Of a stretch of 48,400 nucleotides of DNA, positions 1 through 7,938 are shown in pieces. The notes below the pieces were generated by a model. The model had not been told where the DNA came from and did no database searches. It worked only from the letters and a program-made list of their open reading frames with translations. A program made the translations under genes and the position numbers. This stretch comes from Synergistaceae bacterium (GTDB taxonomy: Bacteria; Synergistota; Synergistia; Synergistales; Aminobacteriaceae): NCBI GenBank assembly GCA_017454625.1, contig JAFTCP010000035.1:1-48400 (forward strand), read 5' to 3'. Each line of letters opens with the position of its first letter. Position 1 is the stretch's first letter.

Positions 1-120
1 ATAGATGTCCTGTTTGTGCCAGAAATCGAGAAAGCCCGGTTCACGTTTAGCTAAGTTCGCGCGCATTGGGAAATTAGTAACGGGTAAATTTAGGGTATCT
101 TTGTAATCTTTGTTGTCCAT
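1..120 (-). CDS. ileS: Isoleucyl-tRNA synthetase, N-terminal fragment
   Basis: Reading the minus strand from the ATG at 120 gives 40 codons before the window ends. The stretch [19 protein letters not shown] matches the well-conserved opening of bacterial IleS, the cytoplasmic class I synthetase that charges tRNA-Ile. The catalytic HIGH and KMSKS motifs would lie beyond the window edge and cannot be checked. A GGAGG at 137-141 is the only ribosome-binding candidate and sits rather far (16 bases) from the ATG. The upstream neighbour on the same strand is the hsdS-like gene ending at 195. The gap of about 75 bases is too short to hold a T-box leader. Partial at the 3' end. Confidence 0.88.
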   Translation of the reverse strand, partial: MDNKDYKDTLNLPVTNFPMRANLAKREPGFLDFWHKQDIY

Positions 121-163
121 GTAAAATTTTCTAAAGCCTCCGAGTAAAAAATATTTTCTGCGT

Positions 164-190
164 ATAGTATCACAAAAACTACTGTTGCAA
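164..190 (-). promoter_or_regulatory. Possible promoter for ileS
   Basis: On the minus strand TTGCAA (185-190) is followed after 15 bases by TACTAT (164-169), about 44 bases before the ileS ATG. The spacing is short, so this is a weak sigma70-type candidate only. Confidence 0.25.
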
Positions 191-194
191 AAAG

Positions 195-1586
195 TTACGC
201 CGAAATTATTTCATGTTCCATTATGTTCATTGCCTCACGTTCGAGCTTGTAAGCCTCATAACGTCTTGAATTGGCCTGAAGCGCGAGCGAATTAATTTTG
301 TCCTGAGCGTCTTTATTCTTCAGAAATGGGAACGGGACACTCGCAACATGTTCAATCTCTACATGCTTGACCACAGCGCCATATGATAAACCATCAATGA
401 TAGCTTTCACGTAATCAGACTGAAGCCATATCCAAGCATAGCCTTCAAGCCCCGATTGAGGGATTACCCGTATGATGTCATGAGTTACTGCCCAGTTATC
501 CCAATGTTTAGGGACAAGCATAACATTTCCCAAAGTTCCGCTGCATGTTACTAGTATCATATTTTCACGTATAACAAGCTCATCATGTATTAACTTTTCA
601 TGCTGTGATAATGACAAATATTTTTTATCAGACGGGTCAAGTTCAAAGATGCTTCTACCGCCGAAAAACGGAACTCCGTAACCCTCTTCAACGTAGACGC
701 GCTTAAATCTTCCTGGCAGAATAATTTTCTTGCTGACCCTTTTATCGCCGACTGTTGTAACTTCTTCTGCTTCAGCTTGAAGATGTCTCACGATTTCCCC
801 GAACAACGGAGAATGATACGAGGCTTCAAATCTCCCTGAGTTCACAAAGTCAATGCCGTTAATCGAGAAAATCAATGCTCCGTCCTCCTGCTTCATTTCG
901 TTAATTGGAGGCAGACGAAGTTCACTCGCTAACAAACTTTCAGCCTCATCAAGCAAAACATTTGACTCATCGCGCAGAGCATAAGACTTCACAACGAGTT
1001 CATGAATTTTTCTGCGGAGTTCAGCCGGAGCATTAGGAACGGGGATACTTTGAAGATGTTCGGCCTCAATATGAGGGATAACAGCACCGTAAATCATAGA
1101 CTGAAGAATTTTCTGACCTGCTGAACTCTTGAGATAAGCATAAATATATCCGGCATCTTCTGGGTTCTTGCAGTCAATTCTTAACATGTCATGACTTAGG
1201 ATTTTATTATCGAGGCCATCAGACACATATACGGCGCGGCCTATGCTTCCTGAACATGTCAACAATACCTGCCCTTTATGTATTATCAGCTCCTCAATAT
1301 CAGAATATTGTTTTGCCCATAAATATCCGTCAATCTTCGGTTTTACGTCTGTAACGCTTGAAGGCTGATAAAAGGGGTATGGCGATTTTCCCGCAATAAC
1401 TCTAACCGAACGTCCAAGAGTGTAAGACTTCGCGACCTCAGAGAACTTCACAGCCGAATAATTTCCGCGTTCAACGTTTACGGCAGCACTCTCAGCTTCC
1501 TTGTCAAAAGTTCCAGCTTCTAGCCGCAAATCTTTATCCGTAAGAACTTCGCTTATATTCGAGACTGAACAATTTACCTGTTCCAT
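195..1586 (-). CDS. Restriction-modification specificity (S) subunit
   Basis: 463 residues with the duplicated layout of a type I or BcgI-like S subunit: a target-recognition domain (about 1-170), a helical conserved region (about 185-225), a second recognition domain (about 230-405) and a second helical region (about 410-455). The internal repeat is visible: [19 protein letters not shown] in the first half and [19 protein letters not shown] in the second. The protein should contact the two halves of a split DNA target and direct the methylase/nuclease encoded just upstream. Its ATG at 1586 lies 13 bases inside the end of the methylase gene, so the two are probably translationally coupled. 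The target sequence cannot be predicted from sequence alone. Confidence 0.85.
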   Translation of the reverse strand: MEQVNCSVSNISEVLTDKDLRLEAGTFDKEAESAAVNVERGNYSAVKFSEVAKSYTLGRSVRVIAGKSPYPFYQPSSVTDVKPKIDGYLWAKQYSDIEELIIHKGQVLLTCSGSIGRAVYVSDGLDNKILSHDMLRIDCKNPEDAGYIYAYLKSSAGQKILQSMIYGAVIPHIEAEHLQSIPVPNAPAELRRKIHELVVKSYALRDESNVLLDEAESLLASELRLPPINEMKQEDGALIFSINGIDFVNSGRFEASYHSPLFGEIVRHLQAEAEEVTTVGDKRVSKKIILPGRFKRVYVEEGYGVPFFGGRSIFELDPSDKKYLSLSQHEKLIHDELVIRENMILVTCSGTLGNVMLVPKHWDNWAVTHDIIRVIPQSGLEGYAWIWLQSDYVKAIIDGLSYGAVVKHVEIEHVASVPFPFLKNKDAQDKINSLALQANSRRYEAYKLEREAMNIMEHEIISA

Positions 1587-3538
1587 ATCCAGGCCCAGAC
1601 ATACGCCGTTTTTTTTTGAGCCCAGTTCACGAAAATTTTCGGGATTTCAAGCGTCTGATCGTCAAGAATTTTTTCTTTCCCGTCCGTAATCTCCTCGCCG
1701 GTTTCGTCCCGCTTGTATAATTTATTTCCTCTTCGGTCATGGCCTACCTTGTCAATTTTCGCCATGAAAACAGGATAATTCGCCATATGATGCGTTATTG
1801 CTTCACCGATTTTCTCGCGTTCGGTCTTCTTCACTAGGATTAAGATTGAAGTCTGCGTTCCGTTATTAGGCTGGAAGGTGTCAGGCGTTAAATCTAAGCT
1901 GGCGACGACTTTGTGATTAATCAATATCCATTTGCGAATATAGCCGAGTCCAGGAGAGCCAAGAATAGAATCCGGCAGAACAATCCCCATTCTTCCGCCC
2001 TCACGTAATAATTGGGTACAGCGTTCAATAAATAATATTTCCGGCGGCACAGAAGACTTTATTTTGTCGGTCATTTCCCATTCACCGGAGACTTTATCGC
2101 GTTTCCAGATGTGAGCGAGTTCGAATTGTTCAAGAATATAATCATCCTTAATGGGAATTTTGCTTCCGAACGGCGGATTAGTTACTATAACGTCAAATAG
2201 TCCTATTGATTTATAATCCTTGAGTTCTGACGCATCGATGTCAAAAGCTCTGGCTAAGTGTGATTTGAACTCATCGGGCCATAACTTAGGCGGAAAAAGT
2301 GAGTTGACCTGCAAAATATTTCCGCTTCCGTCGTTATTCATGACCATGTTCATGCGTGTAGCTTTCACTAAGTCCGGGTTAAGGTCGAAGCCGAAGAATT
2401 GACTTGCGGCGAGGTCTTTTACTTTGTCCCGAAAACTCATTTCCTGCTCCTTGCTCCATTGTTCGCGAGGGATGCCGTTAATCGCCTCAACTTCGAGCTG
2501 TAATTTCCCTATCATGTGAGTTAAAGCGATTACGAGAAATCCGCCGGTTCCACAAGAGCTGTCGAGGACTTTATCATTCAAGCCGGGATTAATCATCTCA
2601 ACTGTCATTTTGGCGATGTTGCGTGGCGTGAAAAATTCTCCTTTGTCTCCGCGAAGGTTTGAGCCTACAATTTCCTCGTATGCTTTACCCTTAATGTCAA
2701 TGTGAGTATTCAGGAGATTATAACGCTGTAAAGCTCCGACGATATGAGCTAGGGTGCTGGGATTGAGTTTAATTTTGTCCTTTGGGTCAAAGATTGAGCC
2801 GTAAGTTTTCTTCACACTGTCAAAGATTGCGCCTATCCTGGCTGCGACTACTTTTTGGCCGTCAAAATCTCTTTGTTCCATTGAAGCTGCGTAGAAGTCA
2901 ACAAATCTAGATGAAATATTTCGTTCGTCCTGAATCTTGCAGAATATTATCTTCAAGAACTCGAAAAATGCCTGCTGTTTGCTCAGTCCTTCGTTTGCGT
3001 AAATATGATTATGGCAGGTCCTGAACACGAACAACAAATTATCCTTTGAGGCTTCGTTGAGATCTTTCCCGCGTTCGGGACGTTCGATAATTCTTCCGTT
3101 TGAGTCGGGAATATCATTGCATTCTAAAAACTCAATTTCGCCGTCATCTTTTTTCGTTTTCCTGAACACAAACTGAGTGAAGCTGTTAGTCCACATTCCC
3201 CACTCACAATTTGGACAAGCGGCCATGTAAGATTTGAGCTGTTCGATGCCGTCTTTTGCGCTCTCTGCTGGGATTGTTGACTTTTTGCACTCGATGATGA
3301 TTTTTGCGTTGTCCTGAGTCTGTTCGATGCCAGGTTCCCAGATGACAATATCTGCTCTCGGTCTTTGAACGCCGATTTTGATACCGAACTCAATTTTTAT
3401 GCGTGCAGGGTCATATCTCAGCTCATCGAGTAATCTGCTCTCTATGGTCTGACGCACGTATTCTTCCGGAGTATCATTGCGTAGAGCTCCGTCAACTTTA
3501 TCTAAAATTTTACCTTCCGGCACTGCGATTTGAGGCAT
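1574..3538 (-). CDS. Nuclease-methylase fusion (HSDR_N plus N6-adenine methylase)
   Basis: 654 residues from the ATG at 3538, chosen because GGAGAAATTTTATT precedes it; an in-frame upstream extension lacks a good site. Residues about 10-130 resemble the N-terminal PD-(D/E)xK nuclease domain of type I R subunits (Asp in PRADIVI, then IIECKK near 81-86). Residues about 290-560 are an N6-adenine methylase of the HsdM class, with FFTPRNIAKMTVEMI, the SAM motif SCGTGGFLV near 324-332 and catalytic NPPFG near 452. No separate HsdR helicase gene is visible. A combined cutter-methylase with a separate S subunit recalls BcgI-type (type IIB/IIG) systems more than classical type I. Whether it cuts or only methylates is uncertain. 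Confidence 0.85.
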   Translation of the reverse strand: MPQIAVPEGKILDKVDGALRNDTPEEYVRQTIESRLLDELRYDPARIKIEFGIKIGVQRPRADIVIWEPGIEQTQDNAKIIIECKKSTIPAESAKDGIEQLKSYMAACPNCEWGMWTNSFTQFVFRKTKKDDGEIEFLECNDIPDSNGRIIERPERGKDLNEASKDNLLFVFRTCHNHIYANEGLSKQQAFFEFLKIIFCKIQDERNISSRFVDFYAASMEQRDFDGQKVVAARIGAIFDSVKKTYGSIFDPKDKIKLNPSTLAHIVGALQRYNLLNTHIDIKGKAYEEIVGSNLRGDKGEFFTPRNIAKMTVEMINPGLNDKVLDSSCGTGGFLVIALTHMIGKLQLEVEAINGIPREQWSKEQEMSFRDKVKDLAASQFFGFDLNPDLVKATRMNMVMNNDGSGNILQVNSLFPPKLWPDEFKSHLARAFDIDASELKDYKSIGLFDVIVTNPPFGSKIPIKDDYILEQFELAHIWKRDKVSGEWEMTDKIKSSVPPEILFIERCTQLLREGGRMGIVLPDSILGSPGLGYIRKWILINHKVVASLDLTPDTFQPNNGTQTSILILVKKTEREKIGEAITHHMANYPVFMAKIDKVGHDRRGNKLYKRDETGEEITDGKEKILDDQTLEIPKIFVNWAQKKTAYVWAWIWNR

Positions 3539-3622
3539 AATAAAATTTCTCCGTCGTTGATAGAAATAGAAATTATTGCGTGAGATTATAACAAACGAGA
3601 TTGCCATAAACAGAGAGAAAAG

Positions 3623-3672
3623 GCCGACCGTCTATTTTTTCCCACCCACCCACCCCAAAATAGCCGGTCGGC
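3623..3672. repeat. Stem-loop with G-quadruplex motif in the loop (copy 1)
   Basis: Two 16-base arms (3623-3638 and 3657-3672) pair with one mismatch and enclose an 18-base loop. On the minus strand the loop holds GGGGTGGGTGGGTGGG, four G-tracts with one-base linkers, which is the most stable parallel quadruplex class. The element lies between the ppdK terminator and the start of the methylase gene. Its G-rich strand is the sense strand of the methylase, about 85 bases before that gene's ATG. A second element of the same build is at 7399-7442. Confidence 0.8.
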
Positions 3673-3679
3673 TGCATAA

Positions 3680-3724
3680 ACAAAACCCCTCCGGCCAATT
3701 TCAAACCAGAGGGGAAATTTTTTT
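3680..3724 (-). terminator. Rho-independent terminator of ppdK
   Basis: On the minus strand CCCCTCTGG pairs with CCGGAGGGG (one G-U pair) around an 11-base loop (3686-3714), followed by TTTTGTTT. The plus strand has AAATTTTTTT after the same hairpin, so it may work in both directions. Confidence 0.85.
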
Positions 3725-3738
3725 ACTCGTTACAAATT

Positions 3739-6396
3739 TTACTTCAGAACTCCAAGTGCCGCATGTGCCGCCGCAATCCTCGCAACAGGAACTCTGAACG
3801 GTGAACAGCTCACGTAATTAAGTCCGACCTGATGGCAGAACGCAATACTCGCAGGATTACCGCCGTGTTCTCCGCAAATTCCGATTGACATATTCGGGTT
3901 GACGCTACGGCCCTTCTCGACCGCGATTTTCACCAATTGGCCGGGACCTTCCCTGTCGAGTTCAGCAAACGGGTTCTCCTTGAATACTCCCTTGTCGATG
4001 TACTGGAACAAGAATTTATTCTCGGCATCATCACGCGAATATCCGAGTGTCGTCTGTGTCAAGTCGTTAGTTCCGCATGAGAAGAACTGTGCATATTCCG
4101 CTAACTGGTCAGCAACAAGTGCCGCTCTGGGAAGCTCAATCATCGTTCCGACGAGATAAGAGAAATCAACGCCGCTTGCCTTCTTGACTTCTGCCGCAAT
4201 CCTATCCGCCATCTCACGGAAGAACTTCATTTCAGCCTTTGTGCCTACGATCGGTATCATAACTTCGGGTTTCACGGTTACGCCCTGTTTCGTAAGCTCA
4301 ACGACCGCTTCAAAGATTGCGTTCATCTGCATCTCGTAAATTTCCGGATAAATCATTCCGAGTCTGCATCCTCTGAAACCTAACATCGGGTTATTTTCGT
4401 GAAGCTGGTGAATCTTTTCGAGAACGTTATTAAGTTTCTTTGCCTCTTCGGGTGTCGCTGTCTTGAGTGCCTCGAGTACGTTCGGTTCTTTCGGAAGGAA
4501 CTCATGAAGCGGCGGGTCAAGCAAACGAATAATTGCAGGAAGTCCGTCCATTGCTTTGAATATTCCGATGAAGTCTTCCTTCTGCATTACCTTTAACTTC
4601 GCGAGTGCATCAGCGCGGGCCTTCTTGCCTTCCTCTCCGACTTCTCCAAGCGCAACAATGAGGCTCTGCATTACCGGCAATCTGTCAACTCCCATGAACA
4701 TATGCTCAGTTCTGCAAAGTCCAACGCCCTTAGCTCCGAACTCGCGCGCACGTTTTGCATCTTCCGGAGTGTCGGCGTTCGTCCAGACCATTAACCTTGC
4801 GTTTTCGTCGGCCCAAGCAAGAATTTTCTTGAAGTCGTCGCTGAACGTTGCATCAACCATTTTTGCCTCGCCAGCTAAGAAGTTTCCGGTTGTTCCGTCA
4901 ACGGTTACCCAGTCGCCTTTTTTGAAAACTCTATCACCGACGGTTAAAGTTTCTTTGTCGAGGTCGATTACGGCCGCTTCACATCCGCAGACTGCCGGCT
5001 TGCCCATTCCGCGAGCAACAACAGCAGCGTGTGAGGTCATTCCTCCGCGTGATGTTACGACACCTTGAGACGCGAATAATCCGTGAATGTCATCCGGGCT
5101 TGTCTCAGGACGAGCGAGAATTGTAGGTTTGCCCTGACGTGCCCATTCTTCGGCTTCATCAGCGCTGAATACAAGCATTCCTGCTCCTGCACCAGGCGAG
5201 GCCGGAAGTCCCTTAGTGATTACGTCCTGTTTCGCTGACTTGTCAACTTGACGATGCAGTAACATTTCGACCTGCTCAGGAGATACGCGGGTTACGGCTG
5301 TTTTCGTGTCGATTAAGCCCTCATTAACCATGTCAACCGCAACTTTAACCGCCGCAGTAGCTGTTCTCTTTCCGGCTCTGGTCTGAAGAAGGAAGAGTTT
5401 ACCGCGCTCAATCGTGAACTCGATATCCTGCATCTCATGATAAGTCTTCTCAAGATGGCTCGTTAATCTGCAAAGTTCCTTGTAGATCTCCGGCATCTTC
5501 TGTTCAAGTTCAGCAATAGGCATTGGCGTTCTGATACCTGCAACAACGTCTTCACCCTGAGCATTGATGAGAAATTCGCCGTAAAGTTTGTTTTCTCCGG
5601 TTGACGGATTACGAGTGAAGCATACGCCGGTTCCGCAGTCATCGCCGAGATTTCCGAAAATCATTGCGATAACGTTTACGGCTGTTCCTAAGCTGTCATC
5701 AATCTTGTTAATCTTACGATAAGTTACAGCTCTGGGGATATTCCAGCTCTTGAAGACTGCTTCGATTGCACGGCGTAACTGAACCCAAGGATCTACAGGG
5801 AAATCATTACCGGTTGCGTTCTTGTAGATTGCCTTGTACTCGACGATTAACTTTTCGAGATTTTCCGCCGTAATTTTGTAGTCCTGCTTTGCGTCAGTAA
5901 TTCCCTGTGCTTCGCGTGCGCGTGCTAATGCCTGCTCGAATAAGTCAAAGTTTACTTCATCGACGACGCTTGAGAACATCTGAATGAACCTTCTGTAGCT
6001 GTCGAAAGCAAAACGCTTATTCCCTGAGCTCTCAGCAAGTCCCTTGACTGTCTCGTCGTTAAGTCCGAGATTTAAGATTGTCTCCATCATTCCAGGCATC
6101 GAGATTGGAGCGCCGGAACGAACCGAAACTAAAAGGGGATTTTTCGCATCGTTAAACTTTTTGCCGGTCTCTGCCTCAAGCTGAGCGACTGAAGCCTTAA
6201 CATCTCCCCAAATTTCGTCCATAATCGCGGGATCCTGCATGTATTTTCTGCAAACGTCCGTTGTGATTACGAATCCGGCAGGGATTGGAAGGTCAGCTTG
6301 CTTCATTTTGCAGAGGTTAGCTCCTTTTCCGCCGAGAAGCATACGATTTTCGCCGTCGCCGTCTTTAAGGTTGTAGACGTAGCGTTCTGTGGGCAT
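3739..6396 (-). CDS. ppdK: Pyruvate, phosphate dikinase
   Basis: 885 residues, the normal length for the family. It interconverts pyruvate, ATP and phosphate with PEP, AMP and pyrophosphate in the cytoplasm, typically in anaerobes with pyrophosphate-linked glycolysis or gluconeogenesis. The N-terminal ATP-grasp half opens with LLGGKGANLCKM. The swivelling phosphohistidine domain has GGMTSHAAVVARGMGKPAVC near residue 455. The C-terminal PEP/pyruvate barrel has CGTNDLTQTTLGYSRDD and ends with the active-site cysteine loop GICGEHGGNPASIAF. AGGAG stands properly before the ATG. It appears to be a single-gene unit with its own terminator. All catalytic motifs are intact. Confidence 0.97.
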   Translation of the reverse strand: MPTERYVYNLKDGDGENRMLLGGKGANLCKMKQADLPIPAGFVITTDVCRKYMQDPAIMDEIWGDVKASVAQLEAETGKKFNDAKNPLLVSVRSGAPISMPGMMETILNLGLNDETVKGLAESSGNKRFAFDSYRRFIQMFSSVVDEVNFDLFEQALARAREAQGITDAKQDYKITAENLEKLIVEYKAIYKNATGNDFPVDPWVQLRRAIEAVFKSWNIPRAVTYRKINKIDDSLGTAVNVIAMIFGNLGDDCGTGVCFTRNPSTGENKLYGEFLINAQGEDVVAGIRTPMPIAELEQKMPEIYKELCRLTSHLEKTYHEMQDIEFTIERGKLFLLQTRAGKRTATAAVKVAVDMVNEGLIDTKTAVTRVSPEQVEMLLHRQVDKSAKQDVITKGLPASPGAGAGMLVFSADEAEEWARQGKPTILARPETSPDDIHGLFASQGVVTSRGGMTSHAAVVARGMGKPAVCGCEAAVIDLDKETLTVGDRVFKKGDWVTVDGTTGNFLAGEAKMVDATFSDDFKKILAWADENARLMVWTNADTPEDAKRAREFGAKGVGLCRTEHMFMGVDRLPVMQSLIVALGEVGEEGKKARADALAKLKVMQKEDFIGIFKAMDGLPAIIRLLDPPLHEFLPKEPNVLEALKTATPEEAKKLNNVLEKIHQLHENNPMLGFRGCRLGMIYPEIYEMQMNAIFEAVVELTKQGVTVKPEVMIPIVGTKAEMKFFREMADRIAAEVKKASGVDFSYLVGTMIELPRAALVADQLAEYAQFFSCGTNDLTQTTLGYSRDDAENKFLFQYIDKGVFKENPFAELDREGPGQLVKIAVEKGRSVNPNMSIGICGEHGGNPASIAFCHQVGLNYVSCSPFRVPVARIAAAHAALGVLK

Positions 6397-6447
6397 GATA
6401 AATCACTCCTAAATAAAATTTTTGTTACTGGTTTGGATTGCTATAAA

Positions 6448-6453
6448 ATTATA
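6448..6453 (-). promoter_or_regulatory. -10 box candidate for ppdK
   Basis: A perfect TATAAT on the minus strand lies about 52 bases before the ppdK ATG. No convincing -35 box is seen at the usual distance. The rest of 6397-6603 shows no gene. Confidence 0.35.
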
Positions 6454-6603
6454 GAGAATTTTGCGTGAAAAATCATTGCGCTGTTTGACTTGTTTACATT
6501 CTTTATCTCAACGCATAGTGATATATCCTCGATATTGTGAGTAATTATCTATTGCGGGAATATCCGTAAGAAAAATTGATGCGACATAAAACGACGGCTT
6601 TAA

Positions 6604-7274
6604 CTAAGGGAATTTTTCAGTTTGTGCCCAGCTCGGCTTATTAATTAAAGCTGAAACTTTTTCAATGACAGTCTGCCATTCTTCGGGGCCGTCAAACCAC
6701 ATCTCTACAACACGATGAAACGTGCAATTATTCACGGATTGAAGCACGCGGCTTGAGAGCATACGATTTACTTCTTTCTGTTCTCGGAAACAAGGCAGAA
6801 CTTCATTCATCATCCATTTTTCGCCGTCATCAAAAGAAATCTCATCAGGATAACGCACCATGAACTGCCAGCGGTAATTTGGGCCGTCGGATAACATTCT
6901 GTGTTCGCCTTTAATGTCATCTTCCCACCACATAGGGACGAATGCAAATATAAACGGAGGAACATCATCACCTCCAGAAGCGCGGGCATCATCGCCGGTA
7001 TTCATTCCTTCAGGTGATTTGGGAGCATGACCCTGCCAGCGCAACACGTCAATATCGAAAGTTTCAGCAAAGGCCTTATGAATTGTGAGATTTTCCATAG
7101 GATTGACGTTCCAGTAATGTTCGGTTAATTGCATTCTCACAGCTCCGAAAAGTTCACCGCCGGACGGAACAGGAAGAGCATTATAGAAAGCATATTTTGT
7201 TACGTAAGGGCCGAGCAGTCGACGTAGATTAAACTGCGCATGGGCTGGTACTTGGGAAATAAATTCTCGTTCAT
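6604..7274 (-). pseudogene. Hypothetical protein, frameshifted just after its start
   Basis: The ATG at 7272-7274 has an excellent GGAGG eight bases upstream, but its frame stops after 24 codons. The neighbouring frame is open over the same DNA (REFISQVPAHAQFNLRRLLG) and runs without a break into the long C-terminal part (YNALPVPSGGELFGAVRMQL and on), down to 6604. One base lost within the first dozen codons explains both facts. The restored protein would be about 220 residues, soluble, and rich in Trp and Met, with a C-terminal segment VVEMWFDGPEEW that faintly recalls dimeric alpha/beta-barrel (EthD-like) proteins. I do not recognise the family. Internal starts such as the ATG at 7140 would give only a truncated product. 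It could also be a sequencing error. Confidence 0.6.
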
Positions 7275-7398
7275 GATTGTTACCTCCAAAATTTATTTGT
7301 CAAAAGTATACAACCTTTAATGCCGAATGATTGAAACTTGCAACAAAATATTCATTACGCTATATTCGCGGTTACAAAGCAAAATACACTATTTATAT

Positions 7399-7442
7399 GC
7401 GTCGGCTTTCGCTCCCACCCGCCCGCCCGCTCAAGCCGACGC
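7399..7442. repeat. Stem-loop with G-quadruplex motif in the loop (copy 2)
   Basis: Perfect 10-base arms GCGTCGGCTT and AAGCCGACGC enclose a 24-base loop. The minus strand of the loop reads GGGCGGGCGGGTGGG, again four G3 tracts with one-base linkers. The arms share a GTCGGC/GCCGAC core with copy 1. As in copy 1, the G-rich strand is the sense strand of the next minus gene, whose start lies 125 bases away. Apart from this element, the 23-base repeat and the tRNA promoter, I see nothing in 7275-7763. Confidence 0.8.
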
Positions 7443-7649
7443 TGAAGCCTTACACAATAATTTATTGCTAACTTTCAGAGAACTTGTGATAAAAAGTTGT
7501 TCGATTTGTTCATCTCAATATTTTGCAAACGATGTAAAGATTTTCATTCCTCCTAACACAAAACTTTAAGTTCATATCGGTATCAGCAAGCAATATAAAA
7601 ATTTCCTGCCGATTTCACAACTCAATTCTCTTGCCCCTGTGCATGATAA

Positions 7650-7672
7650 AAAAATATAACACGTTCTATTTT
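7650..7672. repeat. 23-base exact repeat, copy 1
   Basis: An AT-rich 23-base stretch with core AACACGTTCTATTTT occurs here and identically at 24771-24793. Chance identity of this length within 48 kb is very unlikely. Its function is unknown. Confidence 0.7.
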
Positions 7673-7714
7673 GTCGCTGATAATTTTTTGAGCAAATAAA
7701 TTTTCCCGTGAAAC

Positions 7715-7742
7715 TTGCAATAAAAATTTTTTGTGGTAAGAT
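7715..7742 (+). promoter_or_regulatory. Promoter of the tRNA-Glu gene
   Basis: TTGCAA (7715-7720) and TAAGAT (7737-7742) are separated by 16 bases. Transcription would begin about 15 bases before the tRNA. Confidence 0.6.
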
Positions 7743-7763
7743 TTTCCCGCAATAAAAGTAATT

Positions 7764-7839
7764 GGCCTCATCGACTAGCGGTCCAGGTCGTAGCCCTCTC
7801 AAGGCTAAAACACGAGTTCGAACCTCGTTGAGGCTACCA
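7764..7839 (+). tRNA. tRNA-Glu (anticodon CUC)
   Basis: 76 bases fold as a full cloverleaf. The acceptor GGCCTCA pairs with TGAGGCT (first pair G-U). The D arm is GAC...GTC. The anticodon stem TAGCC/GGCTA carries loop CTCTCAA and so anticodon CTC. The T arm ACGAG-TTCGAAC-CTCGT is perfect. The discriminator A and 3' CCA are encoded. It reads GAG codons. It is a single gene with its own promoter and terminator, next to the 36-base-class repeats rather than a rRNA operon. Confidence 0.95.
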
Positions 7840-7853
7840 TAAATGAGAGTAAC

Positions 7854-7887
7854 AGCTTCCGTTGAAATGAATACGGAGGCTTTTTTT
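7854..7887 (+). terminator. Rho-independent terminator after tRNA-Glu
   Basis: AGCTTCCGT pairs with ACGGAGGCT (9 pairs, one T-G) around a 10-base loop and is followed by seven T. It ends the tRNA transcript before the next gene. Confidence 0.85.
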
Positions 7888-7938
7888 ATGCCCATGATGA
7901 TTTATAATTATGGCACATAAAGGACGGACAAATTTACG

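Noticed and set aside
121-194. T-box leader before ileS
   Set aside because: The gap is about 75 bases and shows no T-box sequence, specifier loop or terminator.
3641-3656. Short tandem CCCA repeat as a possible CRISPR or microsatellite
   Set aside because: Too short and without spacers; it is the loop of a long inverted repeat and is better described as a quadruplex-bearing hairpin.
4556-5068. 170-codon frame opposite ppdK
   Set aside because: Ser/Ala/Pro-rich shadow of a gene with all catalytic motifs on the other strand.
7572-7895. Open frame of 107 codons on the minus strand
   Set aside because: It runs across the tRNA-Glu gene and its terminator and has no ribosome site, so it is a chance frame.
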